NCBI GenBank assembly: GCA_010909165.1
Contig: MU008174.1
Location: forward strand, 868,001-932,000
Direction of reading: 5' to 3'
Length of the DNA stretch: 64,000 nucleotides
Origin: Anthoceros angustus
Taxonomy: Eukaryota > Streptophyta > Anthocerotopsida > Anthocerotales > Anthocerotaceae
The position numbers and the translations under genes are program-made. This document shows positions 31,562 to 42,142 of this stretch, piece by piece (positions within the stretch are counted from its first letter, which is position 1; each line of letters starts with the position of its first letter). The notes beneath the pieces were generated by a model. That model was not told where the DNA came from, did not search any database, and worked only from the letters and a program-made list of their open reading frames with translations.

Positions 31562-32443
31562 TTATGACGAGCAAGCGCTGGCAGGCCCAAACACTTCGTT
31601 CAGAACATTCCGAGAACTGAAGGACTTCGCCAGCAGTGTCAGAGCCTGCAGAGATTGGCACCCAAAACGTTCAGATTGGCAAAGTAATGATCTCAATGGG
31701 AGGCGCGGAGGGGCAAGTACGGAAAAATGCGACATTCGAAATGCAGAGACCGCATTACCTCCGTGGCTCCAACAGCGGCTGTAGAGCTCTCCAGATCCCG
31801 CAAGGTCTGGATGTCCAATGTATTGAGCAGATCGATACTCGAGATAGTCGACATAGGCGAGATTTCCAAGCCATCAGTCACGATGAATGTTGAATTTTTC
31901 TTCACGAATCCACTCTTGCGTTGGGATACTACCTTGCCGGTGGGCTTTTGGACCTCTGTCATCCAAACCTGCTGTGTCATTTTCGTGCGGCAAGAAGGAC
32001 AGTTGGTACTAGTGGGCGTCATCCATATATTCAACATGGAAAAAGAACCATTTCTATCTGTAGAAGTGAAGCAGCTGCACCGATAGTACAATTGAGCAGG
32101 CTTCTTTTCATCTCCGGCGCCCGTAGCCGTCATGCTGCAGCAGCGAAGCTTTGTTGATATGCGCGCTCGCAACCGGAGTCAGTAAATCGGATTTCTCAAC
32201 GTACAAAGCACGACCGTCCAGCTTTCTCACGCTGATGGCCACGTTAGCCATGGAAGCTAGACTCCCCGAGGAATCCAAGGCCTTGGAGCTAGCCAACCTC
32301 GTCAGGATGGTCCCCACGGGCAGCACAAGGAAGCTCAGAAGGAGATCCACGAAGTCCTTCCCGGCTTCCATGTAAAGCACCCGCTTGGTGCGCGCGTGCC
32401 TCAAGATCTTTACAGTCATCTTGGGTCCACTACCCGACTCCAT
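31562..32443 (-). pseudogene. DUF674 gene with one frameshift, copy D11
   Basis: Exons 31759-32443 and 31562-31645 with a 113-nt intron and intact splice sites. The sequence follows D9 closely from MESGSGPKMTVKILRHARTK through both halves, but one extra base near 32135 (CTGCAGcaTGACGG versus CTGCAGCTGAAGG in D9) shifts the frame right after SLLQ, and the N-terminal frame then stops. Downstream the frame is open again as PAQLYYRCSCF, TNCPSCRTKMTQQVWMTEV, STFIVTDGLEISPMSTISSI and exon 2 ALTLLAKSFSSRNVLNEVF. It is either a recent pseudogene or a sequence error. Confidence 0.8.
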
Positions 32444-32934
32444 CCCCGTCCCCAGCAAGCGAGCGACCCAGCAAGCAGGCAGGCGAGCGACCGAGCAATT
32501 CAATCAGCGGTTGCTTCTGCGCCTTGACGATTTCGAAACGCCAGCGTGAGATCACCATCAGATTTTGCTGTTTTGCAGCTGCAAAACGGACAGCCCTATT
32601 TGTACAGTGATTATTAGCCCAGCAAGTTTGTTCATCCACCGCATCTGTCCGGATCAGATTCGCTGCTCTAACCATGTACCTAATCTGTTGGGAATGTCAT
32701 CATCATCCATCGGACATCAAACACTGTTATTTGGCCCAAGTCTCTGCTGCAAGCAAAATGCCATCCATGAGATGAAACCTGTTCCGTCATCTAAGTAGAT
32801 TTGTCTTTGTCCAGCAAACCCCACCCAGTCCAACATTGCTGGATTCGGTTCCTTTGAAGGGCCAACTTCAGCGATGACCGATAGGGGGTAGCAACAAGCA
32901 TGGCAAAATTGGGAGAGCGGACAGCTTCCAGCCT
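32444..32934. other. 5' flank of DUF674 D11
   Basis: It repeats the D9 flank (cagattttgc, gcaaaacggacagcccta, catcatcatccatcgg) with a deletion removing the TATA region. It is cut off at about 32935 by LINE sequence. Confidence 0.6.
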
Positions 32935-33540
32935 GGAGGTAGGAAAAGAGAAAAAGAAGTATATTAAAGTCTATGAAGACGGAATTTTGGAGAAGTATAT
33001 TAAAGTTCGCAAAGGACAGAAATTTCGTCTCGGACTCGGAAGGTATAGATACATAAAAACATTCAATCGAGCATTAAATCTTGAATTGATTTAACAGCTG
33101 AATTTGACCTAAATACTAGTGGCATGAAGTATACTCAAACATTTAGCAAGTTGGACATACTTTGTTCAAAACTCCCACATATGTTTCAAGCATAGTTTTG
33201 CAATAATAGGGTTGGGAAAAGAAAACAAACCTCGGAGCGAAGAAGACCAAGCTACTGTAAATAAGTTCAGAAAAGTATTCCTAATATAATATTCTCGTAG
33301 ACGGGCCAGAGAGAAACAAAGTGTTTTTCAATCTCAACTTCCCTGTTGCCTAACCTGCATATTCTGGTCTCCTGGCTTGTATGCAACGGCTATCTATCAG
33401 TCTCAATCCTAAGACGGTGAGACCCCACTCTAAGATGATCTGTAATCATCCTAAATTGGAAGGACGCGGTTGCGAAGTTGGAGTGGAAACAAATGTCTCT
33501 CAGTTCATAAGTCTGGAGTTTAGTGGGTATGGATATAGAG
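32935..33540 (-). mobile_element. LINE 3'-end fragment, minus strand
   Basis: The stretch 33300-33470 (gggccagagagaaacaaagt, cttccctgttgcctaacctg, ctatcagtctcaatcctaag, acggtgagaccccac, aatcatcct) matches 10975-11140. The left end resembles LINE tails (gaagtatattaaagtc). It abuts the 5' end of the next LINE in opposite orientation. Confidence 0.7.
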
Positions 33541-33634
33541 ACGAAGGCCAAGTGTACGAAAGATAAGTCGATTGCAATTCATTGCAAATCGACCTATTGG
33601 AAGGAGGAGGCAAAAGTCTCCTCCGTTGATTCCC

Positions 33635-34500
33635 ATGGCGACGAGGGGATGCTCGTTCGAGGACTGGGAGGGCATTTTAAAGGCTATGAAGCAGGACTTC
33701 GAGGCCGTAATACAGGGCCTTCAATCCCATCTGGTAGACTTGGAGGCGGCCACCAAGGTCAAGGTCTTGGAAGAGGCCAATGCCCATCTGCAAAAGAAAC
33801 TGGAGAAATCGAAAGCAGACATCGAGTCTCTAAAGGCTGATATTGTGCCCTTGCAGTTATGCAATGGAGACTTGGCCCATGTATTACGGGAGGAAGAGGC
33901 TTCCTGGTCAGCAGATATTCAAGCCCTTCAAGACTCTGCTGAGGACTTTATGCTTAAATTGGTTAAAATTTCCAATCAAGAATGCTTCAACTCCATCCGC
34001 AAGTATATCTGCAAGCAAGTTGACTAGGAGCTTCGGGCACGTCCTTCTGTAGAACCTGCCCAGTCATATGCTATAATTACTCCCCCTGCTATTGTGAATG
34101 CAACTATTCAAGAGTCGCATGACCGTGATAAGTGATCAAAGAATATCCGTATTACTGGTATTTTTGGTGACACGCCTGAGGCTGCTGTTAGGAATTTTCT
34201 GGCGCACACCATTGAAGTCAATGTCCATTTTGAACATGCTTGGAGAGTTGGTAAGGGCCACTCTCATCCTCCAACTTTCATTGTTCGCTTCCACTCCCTT
34301 GAGAACAGGTTGCAGGTGTTGCGGCAATGTACTTCTTTGAAAGGCTTGGAGGCCTCCAAGCCTAGGTTTTCCTAGGTTTTCATCAACCTAGATCTCACCC
34401 CCACCCAATGGGCTTACAAGAAGGATCAGTTGCTGGTATGCAAGTAGGCAAAATCGGAAGGACGACTGGCATATTTCGTTGATGACAAACTGATTATTAG
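33635..34500 (+). pseudogene. LINE ORF1 (coiled-coil RNA-binding protein), broken
   Basis: From the ATG of MATRGCSFEDWEG an open frame runs to 34027, with a long coiled coil (LVDLEAATKVKVLEEANAHL, QKKLEKSKADIESLKAD). After the stop, continuing pieces read NIRITGIFGDTPEAAVRNFL, HAWRVGKGHSHPPTFIVRFH, INLDLTPTQWAYKKDQLL and LAYFVDDKLIIRDN. This is the RRM-plus-CTD layout of L1 ORF1p. At least three in-frame stops interrupt it. Confidence 0.75.
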
Positions 34501-34539
34501 AGACAATGTGCAAGGCCGGCCTCCTCCAAAGGAAAGCGA

Positions 34540-37349
34540 GGCCCGTATTGTTGCTGCCGACCTCCACCTGGCCTCTTGGATTTGCAATGGTTCTATTTTC
34601 TCTAAACCGGGTGGAATTCTTCAGCTCCGGATCCTTACGAGTCATGACATCGTCTTCTTGATCGAAACCCATGAGCACCATACCCGCTCTATGGCTTCTT
34701 TTCTAGGTTTTCAATGTCTTTCCTCTTTTCGACATCATGTCTCTAGTAACTCGGACAAGGCCTTTGGAGGTAGATCGCCTGCTATCTCGTGAGTCCCTGG
34801 CTGCCTTTATCTCTCTGGTCAGGATTGATGTGCAAAGCACCGTTCTATGGGTCAAGATTTCCACCTCCCTTCTGTCTTCAGTACGTGACCTTTATATGGG
34901 TGTTTGTTATTTTCCTCCCCGGTCCTCCAGATATGTTGCAAATGGTGTCGACCCATATGTCGACCTCTCCGAATCTTGTGTCTGAGTTTTCTTCTATTGC
35001 CGACATTCTCCTTGTTGGCAATTTCACGGCCTGGACTAGTTGCCAGCAGGCTTCTATTTATGATTCTATGGACTCTGACAAATTATTCCAACTGGACTCA
35101 TAGGATTTCGAGCTCAACAGGTTTTCTGATGACACCCATGAGGTCAATGCCTATGGCTCTGCCTTATTACAACTTGTTGAGGCTCACAATCTCCTCATCT
35201 TCAACGGTCTACCACGCTGGTCGTACAGTTGCAAAAATTCTTTCTTTTGCGGCGATGGTCATACTTCAAGTAGGTTGGATTATATTATTGAAGATGCTCA
35301 ACTTCTTTCCCACATCTCTAATCTGCGGACTAATGACGATGTCCGCATTGAATCTGACCATGTGGCTGATTGCTTTCAGCTTTGTGCCTTGCCTACCTCT
35401 GCACCTCTCTCTCCCCCACTCTCTATCACCACCCGCTTCCGCCTACCTTCTAGAAGGGGGTTTCAACCTCATTCCACTTGAAAGAAACATTCTGATGTAA
35501 ATACACCATGCATCCCTCTTCCTCGGCTATTGTTTCTTCCGCTAGGTCTATCTTTCCATTCAAATTCAACCTCTCTCCATCCCACAAAAATACTGCTCCC
35601 CTCCACCCTTGGTTTGATGCCGATTGTAAGCGCATGCGCTCCCAATTGCACCAGACCCTCCGCCAACTCCAACTTCCACCCTGGTCTCACCACTCTCCTC
35701 TCTATAAAGCTACTATAAAGCCTTACAAGACCTTCCTCTCCATGAAAAAGGCTCAGTTCTTCCAAACCGAACATAACCGTCTCAGCTCCCTCTTGTAGAT
35801 GTCTCCTGGTGGCTCAACCTTCAGGAAGAAATTTCATTCTAGGTCCCCCTTTCTCCTCAAAGCTAATCCCAAACTTCTTTCCTTTATTTGTTGATGGACT
35901 TTACCATATCCCCTCTCCTATCCCCGCTCCTAAGTCCTCTGATCCTCGTCTAAGGTTTTTTTCGCCAGATCTCGTAGATAGAGCCATAAAGAAGCTTCGG
36001 AGCAGGACTGCTATGGATCCTGCTAGCATCCCTGGAGACCTCTTTCGTTGTGCTGACCTTGTCTCACTCTCGTCTCACCTTGCTTCCTTTTTCAATGATG
36101 CTCTCCCCATGGATTTCCGGATAGCTGGTGTGAGAATGATATTCATCCAATTTTGAAGACTAATGACCCTTATCTCCCTTCTAACTATCGGTTTATTATT
36201 GTGGAGTCCATTTATGCCAAGATTTATAGCTTTTGTTTGGAGATTCTCACTACTTCTCGGGCTGAGGAGGATAAGGTGCGTGCTCGGGGTCAAGCTGATT
36301 TTTGCCCTCATCGGAATACTATGAACAACATCTTTACTCTCAGGGCTATTGTTGACGAGGCGCGATCTCTAAAGAAACATGTCTATTGTTGTTTTGTGGA
36401 TTTCAAGAGAGCCTTCAACTCTGTGCCTTAGGACAAGCTCTTTGATCGGTTGAAGTCTTTGAGGATGCCTCCACACATCCAGCATGCTGCTACTCTCTTG
36501 TATTCTTGTGTCTTTGCTCGTATTCAGACTCCCTCTGGCTTGGCTGCTCACCAGATTCCCATCCAGCTTGGCGTGAGAGAGGGTGACCCATTATCTCCTA
36601 ATCTGTGTGGTTTCTATATTGATAAACTTGAGGAGCGGCTTCTTGCAACAGGTGGCTGTGGAGCCTATTTGTTCCTTAACAGTATTCCGATCCTATTTTA
36701 TGCTGATGATATTGTCCTTTTCTCCTACACCGCTAAAGGTTTGCAATGGCAACTTGATGTGCTCTCTGACTTTTGCATTGCCAAGGGTGTTTCTGTTAAT
36801 CTTCGCAAGATAAGGATCATGAAGTTCAATTCTAGGGACTACAATGGCGTGGGCAAATTCTACTATCAAGGAGAGGAGGTGGAAATGGTCCACTCTTATA
36901 CTTATCTTGGAGTCAAGATTTTTGGCCCCAAGTTTAATTTGACTGCTTCTGCTTCCTCTGGTGCTACTCACTGTATCGCCTCGGCGTGCACTCTCAGACC
37001 CTCCTCATATAGGATGCATATTCAAGATATCAACCTCAGGAAGCGCCTATTCAACTCTCTGGTCATCCCATCTACTATGTATGGCGCAGAACTCTGGGGC
37101 CCCGATCTCTTGCCTTCTTCTTGGCCTAAGGTGGAAAAAGTACATGCTTCTTTCCTTCATGCTCACATCGCCTGTAAGTGCTCTACCCCTCTTCATGTCC
37201 TTCTCTCTGAATTTGCCGCCTTTCCCTTAGAACTTGATGGTCTCTTCCGTCTCTCCTCTAACCTTTACCGCCTCCATCTTCTTAACCAACAAAACCCTCA
37301 CCTCCCTCCTTACCTTCTCCTTTCTTTTCGGTCGTCTAGATCTCTCTAA
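34540..37349 (+). pseudogene. LINE ORF2 (endonuclease-reverse transcriptase), broken
   Basis: The endonuclease part is much decayed; VGNFTAW stands where VGDFNAW-like sequence is usual. The reverse-transcriptase part is clear from about 36153: PYLPSNYRFIIVESIYAKIY, FCPHRNTMNNIFTLRAIVDE, CCFVDFKRAFNSVP, GVREGDPLSPNLCGFYID, and the catalytic FYADD at about 36699-36710. A stop follows FNSVP (36429-36431). The C-terminal part ends at 37349. Confidence 0.8.
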
Positions 37350-38005
37350 GCTGATCGCTCTATTTCTTGTTGGTATGCCAAAGCCTCCATGTGGCTGAAG
37401 CGATACTACTTTAGTCCTTCTACTCACCCTGTTTGGCCACCCTTCAATTACCCGATCACCCCCACACTCTCCTTCTAACCACCTTATCCGTAAGGCAATC
37501 AAATTTCGATACCTCCGCCTTACTTGATACCCTATTCCCTCTGCAGCTCCTCTTTCCACCAAGCTTCTTTACTATGAGGAGCACTAACGTGTGATCTCTC
37601 TGTCTAGCTTCCCGAAACTGCCACGTTACCTTAGTTCCCCCATATCTTTCAAGCTTCGCTCTTTAACTAGTCAATTTCATGTCAGCTCCCATCACCTCCG
37701 GGTTGAGACTGACCGCTGCCTAGCAGCGCTTTTTCTCCTTTCATATTCCCAAGCTCTCTGCTCTGTGTCTTTGTGAGATGCTTGATCACAGGCTGTCCTT
37801 GCTTGGCCCCCTGTAACTTTCTTGTCAATCCTCCGTCTTTTTATTTTCCATGTTTGTGTTTCTCTATTTCAGATGTATGTATGTGTACAAATGTATGTGT
37901 ACACCCTCCTTCATCCAATTTACAGCTGTACAAATGCTGTCTCATGGTAATTTTTCCACCCTAGTAGACATAAATAAAATTGTTCTTTATTGTTGAGTGA
38001 GGTTC

Positions 38006-38794
38006 GATTCCTGGCAGCATTCGATTCCCGGCAGCGCTGTCCATCAAACGCGGTACAATATCTGTAAAATATTTAGCCCAATCTTGGATATAAAACAAGT
38101 TTCCGGAGGCGCCCGGGCGTCTTTGCCAAATGCCGGCATGGTGGGCCCCACGGCTTAGTGTGCCCCCGATTCAGTTTGGAAGGTTTAATAGCCTCCGGCT
38201 TGACCCAGCAAATTTGTTTATCCTCCGCATCCGTCCGGACCAGATTCGCTGCATTAACTATGTACATAGCCTGTTAGGAATGTCGTCAGCATCCATCGGA
38301 CATCAAAGACTACATACGTATGTTATTTGGCCACGTCTCTCCTGCAAGCAAAATGCCATCTAATGAAATAGTCCATGTGTGTGGTGTAGACAGAGTGATC
38401 GATGGCCCCACCATGCCTAGCCATGCTGCATGCCCACATGCGGATGCCCCCATCCGCAGTGATGGGCATCGCATATCCATCTCCAGATGGAAGGTGCTAT
38501 GTTATAGGTTTCCAAAATTCCATTCAAAAGGGCGGAGCAGAAGCCGAGGTCGTCTCCCTTTTCCTCTCGTCCATGTCCGCCCCTGGTCAAAGTTCAGGAA
38601 TCCAAGGCATGCCAAACATACAAAAGACTCCAGCAGGCGATGCAACAACAAGAGTCCTCCAGAAGCTGCTCGAGGCATTCGGGCCGTCAGAGACAACGGT
38701 GAAGAAAAATTGGTATGTACAATTCAGGGCTTGCTCGTCTGCAATACAATGCTTACGCTTATGGACATGGCTCGTGCTGTTGCAGCCTTCATAC
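38006..38794. promoter_or_regulatory. Orphan DUF674/peptide flank upstream of peptide 3
   Basis: The segment 38200-38320 (cagcaaatttgtttatc, catccgtccggaccagatt, tccatcggacatcaaaga) is the same flank that lies 5' of D7, D9 and D11, but no DUF674 gene follows on its left, where LINE sequence ends. The right part holds the conserved pre-peptide block at 38515-38710. Confidence 0.5.
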
Positions 38795-39037
38795 ATGGCG
38801 AAACACGCAACCATTGTGGTGCTTGTCATGCTCACGATGGTGGGCATTCAATGCGTGACACCGGCGTCCAGCGACACTGCTGGGTCCGACTCCCATGTCA
38901 CCGACCACTTTCACCGTCGACTTCTGGCCTGTGGATTCCACAGACCTTGCTACTACGGAAATTCACGACCATGTGTCTTCCCTTTCTACTGTTCCCCGCC
39001 TCCACCGCCAGGACCCGTGCCCTTGCCTCCTGAATGA
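38795..39037 (+). CDS. Small secreted four-cysteine peptide, copy 3
   Basis: An 80-residue precursor starting at MAKHA. The signal sequence TIVVLVMLTMVGIQC is followed by a small-residue site (VTPA before SS). The mature part is TDHFHRRLLACGFHRPC, YYGNSRPC, VFPFYC, then PPPPPGPVPLPPE. It differs from copy 2 mostly in the linker and tail; the block around the cysteines is almost unchanged, which suggests selection on it. A longer open frame from 38402 in the same phase exists but has no support. Family unknown. Confidence 0.75.
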   Translation: MAKHATIVVLVMLTMVGIQCVTPASSDTAGSDSHVTDHFHRRLLACGFHRPCYYGNSRPCVFPFYCSPPPPPGPVPLPPE

Positions 39038-39331
39038 AATAGCCTGGTGGGCACATGTGCAGCCAAAGCTGGAGCTGTATCAAGTTCGTGCCTAGGCTAG
39101 CTGGTATGCATTTTAGTCTTGCCCTTCGGAGCCATGGCTTGTAAGCCTGCAAGGTTTATGCTGAGGCATTCACAAAGGCGATGCCCTTAATGTTCAATGC
39201 GAGGTTGATTTGAACTTTGGGTGTGGCTGTCCTGGCCTGTTACCTACTTACGGGGTACGCCATAACCGGCCAGCTTCTGCCAGTGCCCAGGCAAAGGACT
39301 GCATCACCAGTTTTAGTCCTGCACTGTCGAG

Positions 39332-41752
39332 TCAAAATGGCGGATACCCTTCTGTCTTTATTCTGGGACCAAGTTGTTTCAGCATTGCGTATATGGCTTC
39401 CATGCCAGGATGCCTTTTATCCCCGACCGAAAAACTGTGCACCAGTCCTTCCATGTCTGTCCACCAGCTCTGGCCCGGCTGCTTCCATGCGATTCCTTTT
39501 CTCTTTGCCTGCATCTCCAGAACGCCCTCCCAGATCTGGGCACTAGTGTATATGTTGGACATCAACACATATGCTGCGGCATCTGCTTCATCTAGCTTCA
39601 CTACTTCATTGAAAGCATGGCGACCCACCTCCACATTGCTCCACTTTTGACAGGCACCCAGCAGAGTGCGCCAAACTGCAGCATGGGGCTGGACAGGCAT
39701 GGTTCTCACCACCGCAAGTGCCTCCACAAGTTGGCCTGCTCGACCCAGGAGGTCCACCATGCATGAGTAATGCTCGGGGGTGGCCTTGATGCCATACTGT
39801 CTGCTCATACTCTCGAAGTACTCTCGCCCCTTCTTCACAAGACCCACATGGCTGCACACTGTGAGTACACTAAGGAACGTGATGCTGTCAGGCCGTAGGC
39901 CATCTCCTCTCATTTGCTGAACCAGGTTGAAGACCGTCTGGCTGTCTCCTTGACGAGAGTATCCTGCAATCAGCGCATTCCACGAGAATATGTCTCTGTC
40001 AGGCAATTCGTCAAACACCTGCTGTGCATCACCCATGCTCCCGGACTTTGCATACATGTTTATCAAACTGGTGGCTACAAGCACATCACGTTGGAGCCCT
40101 TCTCTTTCAATCTCAACATGAAGGTGCCTTCCTAGATGCAAGGCTGCCACACTTGCACAGGCTTGCAGGAGGGAAACAAAAGTCACAGAATCAGGAGAAG
40201 TGATCCCTTCTTGCTGCATACTGCTGTACAGACGAAGAGCCTCCTGACCCTTGCCTTGCTGGGAGTATCCTGCTATCATGGCATTCCATGTCACTACAGT
40301 TTTCTGAGAAAGCTTGTCGAACATGCTCTGAGCATCCTCTAAGCTGCCACACTTAGCATACATGTTTACTAGGCTGCACCCTACAACCACATCACTTTGA
40401 AGTCCACGTTCTACAATTTGTCCGTGAATCTGTTTCCCACTCTGCAACGCCACAGTACCCACACTCGCACATGCCTGCAGGACGCACACAAAAGTCACAG
40501 AATCGGGAGTCACAATGGCTTCTTCTTGCATACTGCTGTACAGCCGAAGGGCTTCCTGACCCCTTGCCTGCTGGGAATATCCTGCTATGATGGCATTCCA
40601 AGTCACCACATCTTTTCGATGACGGGCGTCAAACACACGTTGAGCATCCTCCAGACTGCCACACTTTGCGTACATGTTTATCAAGTTATTGCCTATTGTC
40701 ACATCAGCTCGAAGGCCTAGCTCTCCAATCTGAGAATGAAGCAGCTTTCCTGTGTCCAGAGCGGTGGTACCCACACTTGCACACGCCTGCAACAGGCACA
40801 GAAATGTCACACAATCTGGTGGAGTGATGCCTTCTTCTCGCATAGCACTGTACAGATCAAGGGCTTGCTGACCCATGCCCTGCTGGGAATACCCTGCAAT
40901 CAGAGCGGTCCATGTCACCACATCTTTCTGAGAAAGTCCGTCAAACACTCTCCGAGCATTTTCCAAGCTGCCACACTTTGCATACATGTCCACTAAGCAA
41001 CTACAAACAAACAGATCAGGCTCAACCCCACTGGCCACCACATCAGCATGCACCTGCTGACCAGTGCTCAAGTCTGCTCCTCGTGCACAGGCCTGCAGTG
41101 CTGCCACGAAGACATGGCCATCAGGCTTCAAACTGGTCCTGCGCATCTGATGATAAAGTTGTATGGCCTGCTGAGCTTGTCCGTGTTTGACATGCGCAGC
41201 TATAATGCAAGACCATGTGAACGCATCTGGTTTCCAAACCATGGTGAACACATCCATCGCTTCCTGCAGCATGGCATGAGAAGCATACATTCGCAGAATA
41301 TGATTGCACAAGAACGTGTCCGACTCATACCCCTTCTTCACGCTCAGACCATGCACACGGCGACCCAGAACCAAATCCTTCCTCACCACACATTCTTTCA
41401 GGACAACATGAAAGAGAGATCGAGAAACTCGACACTGTACCCGCACCAGAACTCCCAGAGCCTCAACCGCCTCCTTCACCTGCTTCTGCTGACATAGCTC
41501 GCTCACAGTTTCAGCCGTCACGCTCCATTCGTATCCCGTAGGCCTGGCACGGTCAGGACCATCCCGCAAGCTCCAGTTGGATGCAAAATCTCTACCCCCC
41601 ATCTGCATATCCAGAGCAATCGGGCACATGGAGCGCTTCTTCTTCCTCTTCCTCGTCCTGCTGTCCCACCTCCATGCTGGGCGGGCTGGAGCTCTTTCTC
41701 CAGTTCCTGTCAACCCAACAATTTGCTGACCCTGACCCCACGACGGGTGCAT
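39332..41752 (-). CDS. PPR protein, PLS class with E/E+ tail, no DYW domain
   Basis: Intronless, about 806 residues from the first ATG at 41752; ATGs at 41629 and 41608 are alternatives, the last matching MQMGG of the gene at 1466. A Lys/Arg-rich N-terminus (RTRKRKKKRS) is followed by PLS repeats from about residue 100 (for example NMYAKCGSLEDAQRVFDAR, VVTWNAIIAGYSQQ). The tail is an E region (WRTLLGACQKWSNVEVG), a PG box (KQPGQSWWTDMEG) and HSFSVGDKRHPGMEAIYAML, ending at TEGYPPF. There is no DYW catalytic domain. Likely role: sequence-specific binding of organelle RNA. Its 3' end is the source type of the fragments at 26225 and 29650. Confidence 0.9.
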   Translation of the reverse strand: MHPSWGQGQQIVGLTGTGERAPARPAWRWDSRTRKRKKKRSMCPIALDMQMGGRDFASNWSLRDGPDRARPTGYEWSVTAETVSELCQQKQVKEAVEALGVLVRVQCRVSRSLFHVVLKECVVRKDLVLGRRVHGLSVKKGYESDTFLCNHILRMYASHAMLQEAMDVFTMVWKPDAFTWSCIIAAHVKHGQAQQAIQLYHQMRRTSLKPDGHVFVAALQACARGADLSTGQQVHADVVASGVEPDLFVCSCLVDMYAKCGSLENARRVFDGLSQKDVVTWTALIAGYSQQGMGQQALDLYSAMREEGITPPDCVTFLCLLQACASVGTTALDTGKLLHSQIGELGLRADVTIGNNLINMYAKCGSLEDAQRVFDARHRKDVVTWNAIIAGYSQQARGQEALRLYSSMQEEAIVTPDSVTFVCVLQACASVGTVALQSGKQIHGQIVERGLQSDVVVGCSLVNMYAKCGSLEDAQSMFDKLSQKTVVTWNAMIAGYSQQGKGQEALRLYSSMQQEGITSPDSVTFVSLLQACASVAALHLGRHLHVEIEREGLQRDVLVATSLINMYAKSGSMGDAQQVFDELPDRDIFSWNALIAGYSRQGDSQTVFNLVQQMRGDGLRPDSITFLSVLTVCSHVGLVKKGREYFESMSRQYGIKATPEHYSCMVDLLGRAGQLVEALAVVRTMPVQPHAAVWRTLLGACQKWSNVEVGRHAFNEVVKLDEADAAAYVLMSNIYTSAQIWEGVLEMQAKRKGIAWKQPGQSWWTDMEGLVHSFSVGDKRHPGMEAIYAMLKQLGPRIKTEGYPPF

Positions 41753-41867
41753 GTCCTGTCGCCGACGGAGAGAATCGAGCCCCACACTCCAGGCAGCAGG
41801 AGCACACGATCATGTGAAATTTGTCTTCTTCTTTCAGTGACATTGCCCACAACAGGAGTTGCTGGGC

Positions 41868-42020
41868 TTGTTATATATGTTGCACCAGTTTCTTCTATAT
41901 ATGTTGCACCAGTCCTACATACCTATGTTGCACCAGCCCTACATACCTACGTTGCACCAGCCATACACACCTACGTTGCACCAGTCCGACATACCTATGC
42001 TGCACCAGTCCTACATGTCT
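41868..42020. repeat. 23-24-bp minisatellite in a divergent promoter
   Basis: About six copies of tacatacctatgttgcaccag with small changes (tatatatgttgcaccag, cacacctacgttgcaccag, tatgctgcaccag). It sits between the PPR gene on the left and the next gene on the right, in what must include both promoters. Confidence 0.85.
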
Positions 42021-42142
42021 GTATGTGTGCCATCCAGAGATCACGATAATTTGGAAATTCGGATCGCGGTTGATCGAGAGATTGACTCATTTAGGGTCGT
42101 CTGGAGCTGCACATCGCGTCTGCTAGTCGGCCACGATTTGCC

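Larger units (their letters stand above)
33541..38005 (+). mobile_element. L1-like LINE retrotransposon, near full length, inactive
   Basis: About 4.4 kb containing an ORF1 region (33635-34500), an ORF2 region (34540-37349) and a 3' region ending in acataaataaaatt plus a T/G-rich tail. Both ORFs are broken by stops and frameshifts. The 3' end is the source type for the truncated copies at 10664, 14334, 18905 and 32935. The boundaries are approximate; no target-site duplication was found by eye. Confidence 0.85.
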
